From positions 1 to 64,000 of the forward strand of contig DATMXP010000020.1 in assembly GCA_035561515.1 (NCBI GenBank): a stretch of 64,000 nucleotides of DNA, read 5' to 3'. Position 1 is the first letter of the stretch, and every line of letters begins with the position of its first letter. The stretch is from Terriglobales bacterium (lineage in GTDB: Bacteria; Acidobacteriota; Terriglobia; Terriglobales; Acidobacteriaceae). The translations under genes and the position numbers were made by a program. The notes under the pieces were generated by a model, which searched no databases, was not told the origin of the DNA, and was given only the letters and a program-made list of their open reading frames with translations. This document shows, in pieces, positions 47,326 through 56,797 of the stretch.

Positions 47326-48822
47326 GTGAAGAATCAAGTTCAACTCATTACGTACGTCGACCGCCTGGCTGGCGACTTCGGCAAATTGACCTCTTTGCTG
47401 GATACTCGCTTTGCTGGTATTTTCGGTGGCGCTCATCTGCTTCCCTTTTTCACCCCTATCGATGGGGCAGACGCAGGCTTCGATCCAGTCGATCACACCA
47501 GAGTCGATGACCGGCTCGGAGACTGGGATGACGTGCGAGTTCTGGGCCAGGATGTGGAACTCGTTGCCGATCTGATCGTCAATCATGTGTCTGCTCTATC
47601 TCCGCAGTTCCAGGATTTCTCCGAAAAAGGGGACGCGTCTCGATATGCCGGCATGTTCATGACCTTCGACCGCGCTTTCCCCAACGGCGCGAACGAGGAA
47701 GAACTGCTGAAGATATATCGGCCACGCCCCGGCCTTCCCTTCACCACGATGCGGATGAAGAATGGCCAGCAGCGCCTTGTGTGGACCACTTTCACGCCGC
47801 AGCAAATTGATATTGACGTAGAAAGCGCTCAGGGCAGCGCGTACATAGATGCGATCCTTACTCGCTTCCAGGATGCCGGAGTTCGCCTGATCCGGCTGGA
47901 CGCAGTCGGTTACGCGATTAAGCGGGCGGGAACCAGTTGCTTCATGATTCCTGAGACATTCCAGTACATCTCGGAGCTGACTGCACGAGCCCACGCTTTG
48001 GGGATGGAAATCCTCGTCGAAATCCACAGTTACTACCGCGATCAGGTGGAGATTGCGCGTCGGGTCGACCGTGTCTATGACTTCGCCTTGCCGCCCCTGG
48101 TGCTTCACGCCATTTTCCAGCATGACGCGCGAGCACTGAAGCAGTGGCTGGCGATTGCGCCGCGGAACGCTGTCACCGTATTGGATACACACGACGGCAT
48201 CGGCGTGATCGATGTGGGAGCCGACGCTCGCGACCCAGCAAATCGGCCAGGATTACTTGAACCCTGTGCCATCGATGAACTGGTGGAAACCATTCACGAA
48301 CGCAGCCAGGACCAAAGCCGCAAGGCCACCGGAGCCGCAGCCAGTAATCTCGATCTGTATCAGGTGAACTGCACCTTCTACGACGCTCTCGGAAGGCGAG
48401 ACAATGAGTACCTGCTTGCCCGGGCCATCCAGTTTTTCGCTCCCGGATTACCGCAGGTCTATTACGTCGGGCTCCTCGCCGGCTCAAACGATATGGACCT
48501 TCTGTCGCGTTCTGGAGTCGGTCGCGATATCAACCGGCACTACTACGCACCCAACGAGATTGACCTCGCTCTCGAACGTCCCGTCGTTCGCTCGCTCCTG
48601 GAGCTAATCAGATTTCGAAACTCGCATGTTGCCTTTTCCGGCGAGTTCCAGCTAATCGGGAGTGCCGATCGCGAACTCATCATGGAGTGGCGCTCCGGAG
48701 CGGATTTCGCTCGCCTCCAAGTGAACCTGGAAAAACTTGAGGCCGCGATTCTCTACTCCACCGACCACGGTGAGAAGAAGTATCCGGTGACAGTTCCGGA
48801 ATTGCGCGCAATTAGCTCTTGA
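47326..48822 (+). CDS. Sucrose phosphorylase (GH13_18)
   Basis: This cytosolic enzyme splits sucrose with phosphate to alpha-glucose 1-phosphate and fructose. The 498 residues align almost gap-free over the first 290 with the Bifidobacterium adolescentis enzyme as I recall it: KNQVQLITY start, GADAGFDPVDHT, PQFQDF, YRPRPGLPFT, then nucleophile Asp192 (RLDAVGY), acid/base Glu232 (EIHSYY) and Asp290 (DTHDGIGVID), at the same numbers. GRDINRHYY and the acceptor loop are kept too. Start is GTG 47326 with a weak ribosome-binding site. No signal peptide. It leads an operon with an MFS transporter and a GH32 enzyme. Related sucrose-6-phosphate phosphorylases are less likely but not excluded. Confidence 0.93.
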   Translation: MKNQVQLITYVDRLAGDFGKLTSLLDTRFAGIFGGAHLLPFFTPIDGADAGFDPVDHTRVDDRLGDWDDVRVLGQDVELVADLIVNHVSALSPQFQDFSEKGDASRYAGMFMTFDRAFPNGANEEELLKIYRPRPGLPFTTMRMKNGQQRLVWTTFTPQQIDIDVESAQGSAYIDAILTRFQDAGVRLIRLDAVGYAIKRAGTSCFMIPETFQYISELTARAHALGMEILVEIHSYYRDQVEIARRVDRVYDFALPPLVLHAIFQHDARALKQWLAIAPRNAVTVLDTHDGIGVIDVGADARDPANRPGLLEPCAIDELVETIHERSQDQSRKATGAAASNLDLYQVNCTFYDALGRRDNEYLLARAIQFFAPGLPQVYYVGLLAGSNDMDLLSRSGVGRDINRHYYAPNEIDLALERPVVRSLLELIRFRNSHVAFSGEFQLIGSADRELIMEWRSGADFARLQVNLEKLEAAILYSTDHGEKKYPVTVPELRAISS

Positions 48823-48846
48823 GTACTGCAAGCGGGGAGGACGTAT

Positions 48847-50097
48847 ATGTCGACAGAGACACACCGCGACTCGCACGTAGGGGCCAGCCGTAATCTTGCC
48901 ACCATCAAGGCACTCACGTTTGTCATGTTCATGATGTTCGCCATGACAACAGATTCCGTGGGCGTCATCATCCCTGAGATCATCAAGCAGTTCTCGCTGA
49001 GCATGACTGCTGCCAGTGCTTTTCAATATGCCACGATGGGCGGCATCGCAATTGCAGGCTTCTTTCTAGGTTTCCTGGCGGATCGTGCCGGACGGAAGGC
49101 AACCATCGTTTTCGGGCTAGCCGCTTTCGCGCTGGATGCGTACCTCTTCGCGGTAGGCAACTCGTTTGGCTTCTTCGTTGTTCTCCTGGCGATCTCCGGC
49201 CTATCGATTGGCATATTCAAGACCGGCGCTCTGGCCCTTATCGGTGATATCTCCCGCTCCACGACGGAACACACATCCATCATGAACCTCGTCGAAGGGT
49301 TCTTCGGAATCGGATCCATCATTGGTCCGGCCTTGCTGGCTCAGTTGCTGATCATGGGTGTGCATTGGAAGTGGCTGTACGTTATCGCGGGAACGATGTG
49401 CGTCCTGCTGGTCATATTGGCGCTCCTCGTCAAGTATCCCGAGACGATTCGTACGACGGAAGAGCCCATCAATCTGGCCCGCACCATGGGCATGATGAAA
49501 GATCCCTACGCTCTGGGGTTCTCACTCGGTGAGTTCCTTTATGTTGCGACCGAATGTGCAATCTACGTCTGGATGCCAACATTACTGTCCGGCAAGACTG
49601 GGTTCTTCGCCCTTTACAGCATCTCCATCTTTTTCGTACTTCGTGCCGCGGGGCGGTTCGTTGGCGCCTGGGTGCTGAATCGGTTCTCCTGGACAGCCGC
49701 GCTGGTCCTTCTGAGTTCAGCCATCTTCGTCTGCTTTGTTGCTAGCGTTATGGGAGGTCCTGATCTCGCAGTCTACTTGCTCCCCTTCTCGGGACTTTTC
49801 ATGTCCGTGATTTATCCCACCTTCAACTCAAAAGGAATCAGCTGTTTTCCGAAAACCGAGCACGGTGCCGTATCGGGTGTGATGCTTTTCTTTACCTGCG
49901 TCTCTGCCGCCGTCGGGCCGCTTGCAATGGGTGCGGTAAGCGACGCCATGGGTGGCCCCAAGTATGGTTTCATGCTGGCAACGCTGTTTGCCGGATTGCT
50001 ATTCACTGCGTGTCTGCTCAACTGGATCTTCAATCCGACGCGCGAACGTCTGAAGTTGCTCGATCAAACTCAATACGAACACGCCACTGGCTCTTAA
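48847..50097 (+). CDS. MFS sugar transporter
   Basis: A 416-residue Major Facilitator protein with about 12 hydrophobic segments and the loop motif GFLADRAGRKATIVFG (GxLaDrxGRkxxl type) after helix 2. GGGGAGGACG precedes the ATG 24 bp after sucrose phosphorylase. It lies between sucrose phosphorylase and a GH32 enzyme, so sucrose or its hydrolysis products are the probable cargo. Inner membrane, proton or sodium coupled by family rule. Confidence 0.92.
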   Translation: MSTETHRDSHVGASRNLATIKALTFVMFMMFAMTTDSVGVIIPEIIKQFSLSMTAASAFQYATMGGIAIAGFFLGFLADRAGRKATIVFGLAAFALDAYLFAVGNSFGFFVVLLAISGLSIGIFKTGALALIGDISRSTTEHTSIMNLVEGFFGIGSIIGPALLAQLLIMGVHWKWLYVIAGTMCVLLVILALLVKYPETIRTTEEPINLARTMGMMKDPYALGFSLGEFLYVATECAIYVWMPTLLSGKTGFFALYSISIFFVLRAAGRFVGAWVLNRFSWTAALVLLSSAIFVCFVASVMGGPDLAVYLLPFSGLFMSVIYPTFNSKGISCFPKTEHGAVSGVMLFFTCVSAAVGPLAMGAVSDAMGGPKYGFMLATLFAGLLFTACLLNWIFNPTRERLKLLDQTQYEHATGS

Positions 50098-50109
50098 CCC
50101 GGAGCAGTT

Positions 50110-51666
50110 TTGGACAGACGCGAATTCATTTTCCTGACACTCAGTGCTGCCGCCGCAGCGCACAGTCTGGGAGCATCCGACATGGACGATCCAGCCCTTA
50201 GGAAAGCAATGCAAGCGGTGATCGACGCTATTCCCACCGCGTCAGCAGATCGTAACCGCCCGGTGTACCATTTCGCGCCACCCGCAAATTGGACGAACGA
50301 TCCCAATGGGACGATCTACTACGGTGGCTGGCACCACCTCTTCTATCAGTTCAATCCTTTCGCCACTCGGCTTGACAATCAGCACTGGGGACACGCGCGG
50401 AGCCGCGATCTGGTGAACTGGGAGCACTTGCCGATCGCCATATGGCCGTCATTAGATCGAGGCGAGAAAGCAATCTTCTCCGGTGGAGCAGCCATCGCGG
50501 CGGACGGACGCCCACGGCTTCTCTATACCAGCATCGGTGACCGCGAACCCGAACAGTGGCTCGTCTCTCCAAAGGATGCCGAGTTGATCACCTGGGCGAA
50601 ATTCCCCAGGAATCCGGTCCTCACCCAGGCTGCACATGCCTCAGGACCAATTGCCCAATGGCGTGATCCGTTCATGTTTCGCAAGGATGGCGAAACTTAC
50701 ATGGTTTGTGGCGGAGGCACACGGACCGGACGTGCACAGGTTCAACTCTATCGCGCTACCAAGGACGACCTCACGCAGTGGAAGCATTTGGGCCCGATTT
50801 TTCAGACGCTTGACCGCGACGTACGTAACTTCGAATGTCCCAATCTGTTTCCGCTCGACGGCAAGTGGGTCATGATTGTGTCTCCGAACGGCGTTTGCGA
50901 ATACTGGATTGGTGACCTCGATATCGCTTGCATGCGTTTCGAACCTTCGGCGCATGCTGTGCTTGATTCCGGCGACGCTTACGCCAGCAACATTTCCGTC
51001 GATGAGAAGGGCCGTACGCTCCTGTGGCTTTGGGGCCGGACCGATCCTCACGACACGTGGTTCAATCCCAGCCCTGAAGTTTCCAGCCGGCGTTGGGCCG
51101 GAGTCATCACCATGCCTCGAGTTCTCTCGATAGGTTCCGACGGGTATCTTCAGCAACGACCTGCTCAGGAGTTTGAAACGCTTCGTGGCGCGCCGGAATC
51201 GTTTGCTGGGTTGGTGCTTGAAAGAACCACTGTACTGAAAGGACTGAGCGCCGATTGCGCCGAATTTGAAGCCGAGTTCAGCGGCGCCGGAACTTTTGGA
51301 TTAGAACTGCGCCGATCGGCTCAAGGCAAATCGGGCATCGTGGTAGCGATAGAAACATCATTCCGTGGCACACACCTCACGGTCGGTAACGCGCGCGCGT
51401 ATGTGGGCAATGCCGACCGGTATAACGTCCGCGTGTTCCTCGATAAGCGATGCGTAGAAGTGTTCGTTAACGACGGAACTACCGCTCTGTATAACTGGTT
51501 CGAAGCCGCGCCGAATGACCTCGAAGTTGCTGTCTTCGGACAGCCCGCCAAACTCCCGCCATTCCTGGCATCGAAAAGGCCCCTGCCGCCTGCACCGCGT
51601 TTGGAGTCACTGACAGTATGGCCGATGAAGCCAGCAAAGTTCAGCCTCGATAGGTTCGTTTACTAA
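50110..51666 (+). CDS. GH32 beta-fructosidase (invertase/levanase-like), exported
   Basis: A 518-residue glycoside hydrolase family 32 enzyme. All three active-site blocks are present: WTNDPNG (61-67, nucleophile Asp64), WRDPF (Asp186) and ECPNLF (acid/base Glu242). The C-terminal beta-sandwich (about 360-515) is typical. The N-terminus DRREFIFLTLSAAAAA is a twin-arginine-like signal, so it probably acts in the periplasm on sucrose or fructans. TTG start at 50110 with GGAG 5 nt upstream. Third gene of the sucrose operon; it gives hydrolysis as an alternative to phosphorolysis. Confidence 0.93.
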   Translation: MDRREFIFLTLSAAAAAHSLGASDMDDPALRKAMQAVIDAIPTASADRNRPVYHFAPPANWTNDPNGTIYYGGWHHLFYQFNPFATRLDNQHWGHARSRDLVNWEHLPIAIWPSLDRGEKAIFSGGAAIAADGRPRLLYTSIGDREPEQWLVSPKDAELITWAKFPRNPVLTQAAHASGPIAQWRDPFMFRKDGETYMVCGGGTRTGRAQVQLYRATKDDLTQWKHLGPIFQTLDRDVRNFECPNLFPLDGKWVMIVSPNGVCEYWIGDLDIACMRFEPSAHAVLDSGDAYASNISVDEKGRTLLWLWGRTDPHDTWFNPSPEVSSRRWAGVITMPRVLSIGSDGYLQQRPAQEFETLRGAPESFAGLVLERTTVLKGLSADCAEFEAEFSGAGTFGLELRRSAQGKSGIVVAIETSFRGTHLTVGNARAYVGNADRYNVRVFLDKRCVEVFVNDGTTALYNWFEAAPNDLEVAVFGQPAKLPPFLASKRPLPPAPRLESLTVWPMKPAKFSLDRFVY

Positions 51667-51747
51667 GTTGCACAGTCGGTTAACCGTAACGTGCATCGGT
51701 GATTCTTATCACATAGATTTGTTTGCATCTTTCGCTACCGTTAACAT

Positions 51748-53316
51748 GTGGAACACAAAGCGCCGCAGGAATCGGGGCCACTCGATGCTGCTACCGAATC
51801 TCCTAACAAACGCACAGCATTACTCGCCCCGACGAGCGCCGTCGGGTCCTTTGACTGGACCATACGTCGCCTGGGCGCTTCGGTAGTGTTGCTGATCATC
51901 TTGAGGATGCTGGTAATCACCCACAATTACGACATGTGGGGAATCTTCCATTACTATCTCGGGGCTAAGTACTTTCCTCAGGTTGGATACACTTCACTTT
52001 ACTCATGTGCTTTAGAGGCGGATGATGAAGCCGGTGGTGCGAATCGATACTGGGTACATCAGGTTAGGGATCTTAGTTCTTACCGAATCATCCCAAGAGC
52101 GAACGTTTCACCGTGTCCCCGGTCGAATTTCAATACGCAAGAGTGGCAAACATTCACCACGGACTTCGAACAGACCGCCGAACTCTCCAACCCCGCAGTA
52201 CTAGGGACTGCTTTTACCGATAAGGGCTTTAATCCTCCGCCATCGTGGGTTTTGGTCGCTAAACCTTTTGTTACGGCAGTTGGGGCACTCCACGGCCGTG
52301 CAAACACTGTGATCTTCAATCTTGATTTGATCGCCTTCGCGATCGGGATCTTCCTGGTGTGGCATAGTGCCGGTACCTTCTCCGCACTGCTGTCTGCTTC
52401 TTTAGCTGTCTTCTACTTCGGCAATTTCGGGCATATCGGTGGCAACTTCCTCCAGTATCTTTGGTTCCCGTTTCTGGTTGCTGCCGTCGTTTTATGGAGA
52501 GTCCAAAAGCCGCTCCTCTCCGGAACCGCTCTGGGCGTTGCAGTTGGACTCCAAGCATTTCCCATATTCTTTGCTTTACCGCTGCTGGCACAGGGTGCGA
52601 TTAGGATTCTCCGGGGTTTCCCCAGGGAAAAGTGGTCCCAACACCGTATGTTTGCAATTGGCTTGGCAATAGTTCTGCTCGCCAGTTTTGGCGCCGGTTG
52701 CTGTGCTGGAAGAGGGGTAGCCGGATGGCGAGAATGGAAGGACAAGATTTCCGTTCATAGGCACTACCTTGATGGGGAGATCTTCAACGTCGGACTGCCG
52801 AACCTTACGGCTACACTTCTGAAAGGAAACGAGTCATCCGCGACAAACTACGTAACAGACTACCCAAACACTGTAGCGCGTCTAAACGCTCTGAAGTCGA
52901 GTGGATGGATCTATGGTTTAGCAGGTCTAAGTTTGCTCGCTGTGATCGTGTGGAGAGTTGGCACGTCAGAAACTTCCGACGTTTTTGCATACGGCTTCCT
53001 CGTCATGTACGCAGTCACGAGTTCCTCGCCGTACTATTACTTCTCTCTCGTTCTTATTCCGTTCATGTTCTGGAACTCGCCGGTATTGAGGAACTACGCC
53101 ACTATCGGAGCAACAGTGCTGGTTGCCGGCCACGCCCTGTTCTTCCCTATTTATGTCTCCTTTAGCTATGTGCCACATTTGCTGAGCGAACTGTCCATCG
53201 CTCTATTCCTGATTGGCGCACTTGTGTTTCCGGCGGTCGAAGCAAGTTCCTCGAAGGAATCCGCCATCCCACCGAAGACTGGACCGGAGTTGCAGCCGGA
53301 AGAGGCTTTCGACTGA
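51748..53316 (+). CDS. Polytopic membrane protein, GT87/DUF2029-like
   Basis: A 522-residue membrane protein with about ten hydrophobic helices. It resembles glycosyltransferase family 87 (DUF2029) polyprenol-phosphate-dependent transferases, with an early Asp-containing HNYDMWGIFHYYLGAKYF segment in the first periplasmic loop and a large loop after it. The C-terminal tail is Glu/Pro/Ser-rich and cytosolic. Start GTG 51748; no clear ribosome-binding site. It is not obviously part of the sucrose operon. The acceptor is unknown. It is the last chromosomal gene before the integrated element. Confidence 0.75.
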   Translation: MEHKAPQESGPLDAATESPNKRTALLAPTSAVGSFDWTIRRLGASVVLLIILRMLVITHNYDMWGIFHYYLGAKYFPQVGYTSLYSCALEADDEAGGANRYWVHQVRDLSSYRIIPRANVSPCPRSNFNTQEWQTFTTDFEQTAELSNPAVLGTAFTDKGFNPPPSWVLVAKPFVTAVGALHGRANTVIFNLDLIAFAIGIFLVWHSAGTFSALLSASLAVFYFGNFGHIGGNFLQYLWFPFLVAAVVLWRVQKPLLSGTALGVAVGLQAFPIFFALPLLAQGAIRILRGFPREKWSQHRMFAIGLAIVLLASFGAGCCAGRGVAGWREWKDKISVHRHYLDGEIFNVGLPNLTATLLKGNESSATNYVTDYPNTVARLNALKSSGWIYGLAGLSLLAVIVWRVGTSETSDVFAYGFLVMYAVTSSSPYYYFSLVLIPFMFWNSPVLRNYATIGATVLVAGHALFFPIYVSFSYVPHLLSELSIALFLIGALVFPAVEASSSKESAIPPKTGPELQPEEAFD

Positions 53317-53353
53317 ACAACTCTAATTTGACTGTTTCCTAATCGAGGAAGAC

Positions 53354-53374
53354 TGGACTCCTTTGAAGAGTCCA
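53354..53374 (+). terminator. Hairpin after the membrane-protein gene
   Basis: A perfect 7-bp stem TGGACTC / GAGTCCA with a 7-nt loop lies 38 bp after the stop at 53316. No T-run, so a weak terminator call. Confidence 0.4.
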
Positions 53375-53438
53375 CAGAGGCGGAATCGATACCACTTGCA
53401 GCTGTTTCTTCGCCTGCTTGTAAGTGACACAAAAGAAA

Positions 53439-53483
<45 letters not shown>

Positions 53484-53785
53484 GGGGATTCGGCCAGCGG
53501 CGGGAAGCGACGGGATATCGAAGGATACCGGAGGATCAATGATTTACCGATTCCCTTTTGTTCCGTTTTGGTTGGTTTTGTTTCCAGTTCTCGCACATTC
53601 TCACGGACACTTTTCAGGGTTGACGGACAGTCAGATTTTGCTAGATTTTCGCTCTTTAAACTAAACGGCCCCGTCCGGTGTTACTAGCATCGAACGAGGC
53701 CTGAGCGGTTACGTGGATATGCACGCAACGCGCCTCCGCTCATTCTCTCACCTTGCGTGCCTCCGGCCAAAGGAGGCCGAACACG
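53484..53785. other. Non-coding left end of the integrated element
   Basis: About 300 bp between the tRNA fragment and the first element gene. It has T-rich tracts with repeated TTTTGTT/GTTTTGGTT sequence and no ORF with a good start on either strand. No integrase remnant is visible. A weak GGCCCCGT/ACGAGGCC inverted pair is seen near 53669-53702. Confidence 0.55.
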
Positions 53786-54208
53786 ATGGCAAAGACGAGA
53801 GCAGCAAAGAAAGAAGTTGTGAATGCCGATGGGAAGTGGATTTGTTCGTTTCTCTTCTCGACGTACGGCAGAGAATACTCAGCAAAGCGAACCGATGAAT
53901 CGCTCCGCAGCAACGTTGAATTCACCGTTTACGGGCTAGACATGAAAGCGCCGGTTGATTGCCGTCCCACCGATCAGCAGTTATTTGATCGCTTGCAGGA
54001 GTTGGGACGCATCTCTCAAGACGAATTCTCGAACCGGACAAACTATCCAGGGATGGTTGCGATTACCGGCATTGAGTACGACCCTGAATATAAAGAAATA
54101 ACCCTTAGGTTTTCCGATGCTGGAGAAGACTCTCGCCCTCCGGTTCTAAAGGGAGTTGTCAGCGAAAAACAGCTGATTCAGGTTCTCTTGGGCCTACAGA
54201 AGAAGTAA
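53786..54208 (+). CDS. Hypothetical protein, first gene of the element
   Basis: A 140-residue protein. ATG 53786 follows AAAGGAGG, an excellent site; the longer frame from 53753 is not needed. The basic N-terminus (KTRAAKKEV) is followed by a compact mixed alpha/beta protein with WICSFLFSTYGREYSAKR, VEFTVYGLD and ITGIEYDPEYKEITLRFSD. No transmembrane segment or known motif. It is followed by an inverted repeat and a terminator, so it is monocistronic. Function is unknown. Confidence 0.8.
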   Translation: MAKTRAAKKEVVNADGKWICSFLFSTYGREYSAKRTDESLRSNVEFTVYGLDMKAPVDCRPTDQQLFDRLQELGRISQDEFSNRTNYPGMVAITGIEYDPEYKEITLRFSDAGEDSRPPVLKGVVSEKQLIQVLLGLQKK

Positions 54209-54233
54209 AAAGCTGGGATAGCGAACCTTCGGG

Positions 54234-54266
54234 GTGAGTCTAGACCAATTTGGTCACATGACTCAC
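54234..54266. repeat. Nested inverted repeat
   Basis: GTGAGTC (54234-54240) pairs with GACTCAC (54260-54266), and inside it GACCAA (54243-54248) pairs with TTGGTC (54250-54255). It forms a long hairpin just before the terminator, or a protein-binding palindrome. Confidence 0.7.
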
Positions 54267-54270
54267 AAAC

Positions 54271-54294
54271 AGGCGGGCGATTATGCCCGCCTTT
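54271..54294. terminator. Intrinsic terminator between convergent element genes
   Basis: An 8-bp stem AGGCGGGC / GCCCGCCT with a 6-nt loop is followed by TT(T). It separates the hypothetical gene ending at 54208 from the convergent SIR2-like gene ending at 54309. Confidence 0.8.
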
Positions 54295-54308
54295 CATTGT
54301 TTGGTACA

Positions 54309-55439
54309 TCAATCGCCAAGTTCGTGGAGCTTCATAGCCTCGCGCTTCGGTTGCTTGCGCTCAACGAGCAGGGTCATCAAACTATTAATTGTCGCTTCAA
54401 ACGTCTGATTCACGGGGCGGAAACATTCGGGTGCCAACGCTGCTCCCCCCAAAATCTTCTTAAACCGCCTCGCAACTTCCAGTTCCGGGTCAATGACCCA
54501 AACGTTTCTTGGAACCACCGGACCGATACTTCCCAATGCATAGAAATACCGAAAGAACTCGTCGGTCGGCGGAAGCGAATAGCCGATTATAAAAATGTTT
54601 TCGGCCTCCGAGAGGTGGCGCGCAGCTCGCTGCCACACCGTTTCCAATTCCAGATGATATTTGCCCTTGTTCCAAGTTGGCGGAGCAATGACTGGCCTGC
54701 TTTGAATTGGAGTTTCACAGTGTTGCAATTTGCACAAAAGTTTGCTCGTTTCTATCGGTATGTAGTCGAGGTTGAGGAAGTAGTCCCACGCCAACTGATT
54801 CATCGTGAACGGTACAATCTCTTGGCACTTTTCGGTGTTTGAGCACCTTCCCCAATTCAATGACCCGTGTAATTTGAGAAGTTCAAGTCTGTCGTCTCCG
54901 CTCTTGATCCGCGACAAACCGTAGTCGATTGGTATCTTTTTGAAGTGACACGCATAGTCAAGAGCTACATCGTAATTGAACGTCAGAACGCTTACGTGCT
55001 GCCATGAGTTGTTATTACTCTGCCAGATCGCGATGAGCAGTTCCGCGAATCTCTTGTATGTTGCAGGGGGCGTGGGGTATCGGCTGCTCTCAACGCGATA
55101 GCGAATACTCTTCTCGATAGCCGTAGAGATTAGAATCTCCATCGCTTCCCGAAGTGTTGATATGTGTTTTGCATCTAGCGGGCCGAGCGATCCGAGTAGT
55201 TGCGCCATCTCAAATATTCCAAAGAGTGACTCTACGTTGTGAATATCGACATGCGCTTTTGGATAAACGGAAAGCAGTTCGGCTCTCGCCTTCAAAACCA
55301 ACCGAATTGCCTCTTTGCTCTCAGGTTCAAGATCGGGCTTACGCAAGAGGTCTTCCGCCCTTGGGACGAAATCCTTCATCAGGGGTGCGCCACAATCCAT
55401 CGATGCACCCGCACCTAGCACGAAAACCGTTTTGCTCAT
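54309..55439 (-). CDS. SIR2-like domain protein, candidate anti-phage NADase
   Basis: A 376-residue protein with a SIR2-like Rossmann fold: FVLGAGAS (6-13) for NAD binding, TFNYDVALDYACH, LKLHGSLNWGRC (catalytic-type Asn/His region) and a late IIGYSLPPTDEFFR. It lacks the four-Cys zinc module of protein deacetylases. Such stand-alone SIR2-like proteins are known as NAD-depleting effectors in defence systems (Thoeris ThsA, SIR2-associated Argonautes, DSR). No partner gene is visible next to it. Its place at the end of a mobile element fits a cargo defence gene. ATG 55439 has only a weak ribosome-binding site. Confidence 0.82.
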   Translation of the reverse strand: MSKTVFVLGAGASMDCGAPLMKDFVPRAEDLLRKPDLEPESKEAIRLVLKARAELLSVYPKAHVDIHNVESLFGIFEMAQLLGSLGPLDAKHISTLREAMEILISTAIEKSIRYRVESSRYPTPPATYKRFAELLIAIWQSNNNSWQHVSVLTFNYDVALDYACHFKKIPIDYGLSRIKSGDDRLELLKLHGSLNWGRCSNTEKCQEIVPFTMNQLAWDYFLNLDYIPIETSKLLCKLQHCETPIQSRPVIAPPTWNKGKYHLELETVWQRAARHLSEAENIFIIGYSLPPTDEFFRYFYALGSIGPVVPRNVWVIDPELEVARRFKKILGGAALAPECFRPVNQTFEATINSLMTLLVERKQPKREAMKLHELGD

Positions 55440-55703
55440 ATCGCTGGGTAGGCATTATATGAAGTGCGCGTTAGAAGCTAAACCGAAAAGGATGCGCCGA
55501 ACCTTCGTCACCAATCCCGCCAGTTAGCTACCACCCCCATTGCGGTTGCGACGTGTCCCCGTCTGAACTGAAGGGAAACGCGAACGATTGGCCAATTCTG
55601 CCATGTTCCGTTTTCGTAACAGACACTTGAAATCGCAGCTATCTCCGTCGTTGAGGTGTATCGTGGTGCGGCTACTTACAATTCCCTCGGAGCAAACGAC
55701 GAT

Positions 55704-56001
55704 ATGCCCTGGAATGGTTCAACTGGTTTTCAATACACTCAGCCCAGCGTGCTAACGAATGCGCCCGCCGCGTCTGGTATATATGTCCTCTACAATGCTG
55801 GTGACAACATCTATGTTGGAGAATCCGGCAACCATCCGTGATCGGCTGTTACAACACCTAGCGAACGAAACAAACGCCTGCGTGCAAGGGGCTAATCCTC
55901 AGTGGTTCGCTTACGAATTGGCAGCGGCGAATGCGCGGGTGCAACGACAGAATCAGTTGATTCTGGAACTTGGGGCGCGCTGCAACCAGAGGCTAGGCTA
56001 G
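55704..56001 (+). pseudogene. GIY-YIG nuclease-domain gene broken by a frameshift
   Basis: The frame from ATG 55704 (or GTG 55656) encodes ASGIYVLYNAGDNIYVGESGN, a GIY-YIG domain start with GIY, Y-x-G and the ES-GN segment, and then hits TGA at 55839. The adjacent +1 frame continues with IRDRLLQHLANET...WFAYELAAANARVQRQNQLILEL (position 55834 on), which restores the domain with the conserved Arg and Glu region. One extra base near 55833 explains it. It is either a real inactivating mutation or a sequencing error. Confidence 0.75.
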
Positions 56002-56221
56002 CGCCAACGCCGTCAATCTTCCCGCTGAATCGATTGAAGTACACATCAACGCCGTTAACGGTCACGAGCGTGTACATCTCCAATCGTTTGACGGTAACGT
56101 GTGCTCCGATGGCATGTGATCTATAGTCACACTCCCTAACGAAACATGGCACTCCTGCTAGGTTCGCCAGTTTGCCTAGGTACAGTTTTACCAGAGATAG
56201 GTTGGCCCACCACACCTGCAT
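55892..56221 (-). CDS. Possible small protein of unknown function
   Basis: A 109-residue frame from ATG 56221. The first ~73 residues (unique DNA) look protein-like, e.g. KRLEMYTLVTVNGVDVYFNRF. The last third is antisense to the GIY-YIG remnant and probably not meaningful. The ribosome-binding site is weak. It could be a real small gene whose true end was lost, or chance. No family is recognised. Confidence 0.35.
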   Translation of the reverse strand: MQVWWANLSLVKLYLGKLANLAGVPCFVRECDYRSHAIGAHVTVKRLEMYTLVTVNGVDVYFNRFSGKIDGVGASLASGCSAPQVPESTDSVVAPAHSPLPIRKRTTED

Positions 56222-56341
56222 TATGATGCCCGTTTCCCCTGCAAAGGTGCGCTCATTACGATCACAGCCAAAACATAGTCATGGTGGCATTTTGCAGACT
56301 AGGTGTTGCGAACGTCAAAGCAGAGGCTATGATGTTGCGTT

Positions 56342-56797
56342 TCATTTCTGTTCCATGCCTTCCATGTAATCGGTTATGGCCGGAATGCTCTTCGGTGCTT
56401 CGATAATCACAACACCGTTCGGCCCATCTGGTTGCCACATACATAGGTCCCTGCGGGAACCAAGTAACTTCGCAGACTGCACCGCCCTGTCCTGGCCATC
56501 AATGATGTTCTGATGGAGACGCTTGTTGATGATTTCCTGTTCCTGCTGTTGCGTTAGATTTGGGGCGTTAAGAAGTTTCTTGGCTTCCTGGTCCTTAGCA
56601 GCCGCAAGAGCACCACTGAGGGAGCCTCGCTGTGATACCAAGGCCCAACCCTTACGCGACTGCAACTCCGAAATCCCGAGTTCTACGAGGGCTGTTTTCA
56701 GTGGAATCTCACCGCGATCTGCCCGCCCCAGAAGTTCTATTGCACGCGGGTCAATGGGATTTTCGGGTTTAAGCTGCGGTTCGCGCTTTTTCTTCAT
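56342..56797 (-). CDS. Hypothetical protein, last gene of phage-like operon
   Basis: A 151-residue protein with a very basic start (KKKREPQLKP), a helical middle (RAIELLGRADRGEIPLKTALVELG) and a Gln/Glu-rich helix (QQQEQEIINKRLHQ), then GVVIIEAPKSIPAITDY. Its ATG overlaps the upstream stop (ATGA). It ends the six-gene minus-strand operon. No family is recognised; the layout suggests a phage late gene. Confidence 0.75.
   Translation of the reverse strand: MKKKREPQLKPENPIDPRAIELLGRADRGEIPLKTALVELGISELQSRKGWALVSQRGSLSGALAAAKDQEAKKLLNAPNLTQQQEQEIINKRLHQNIIDGQDRAVQSAKLLGSRRDLCMWQPDGPNGVVIIEAPKSIPAITDYMEGMEQK

Noticed and set aside
53484..53785. Integrase remnant next to the attachment site
   Set aside because: Neither strand shows integrase motifs or an open frame there.
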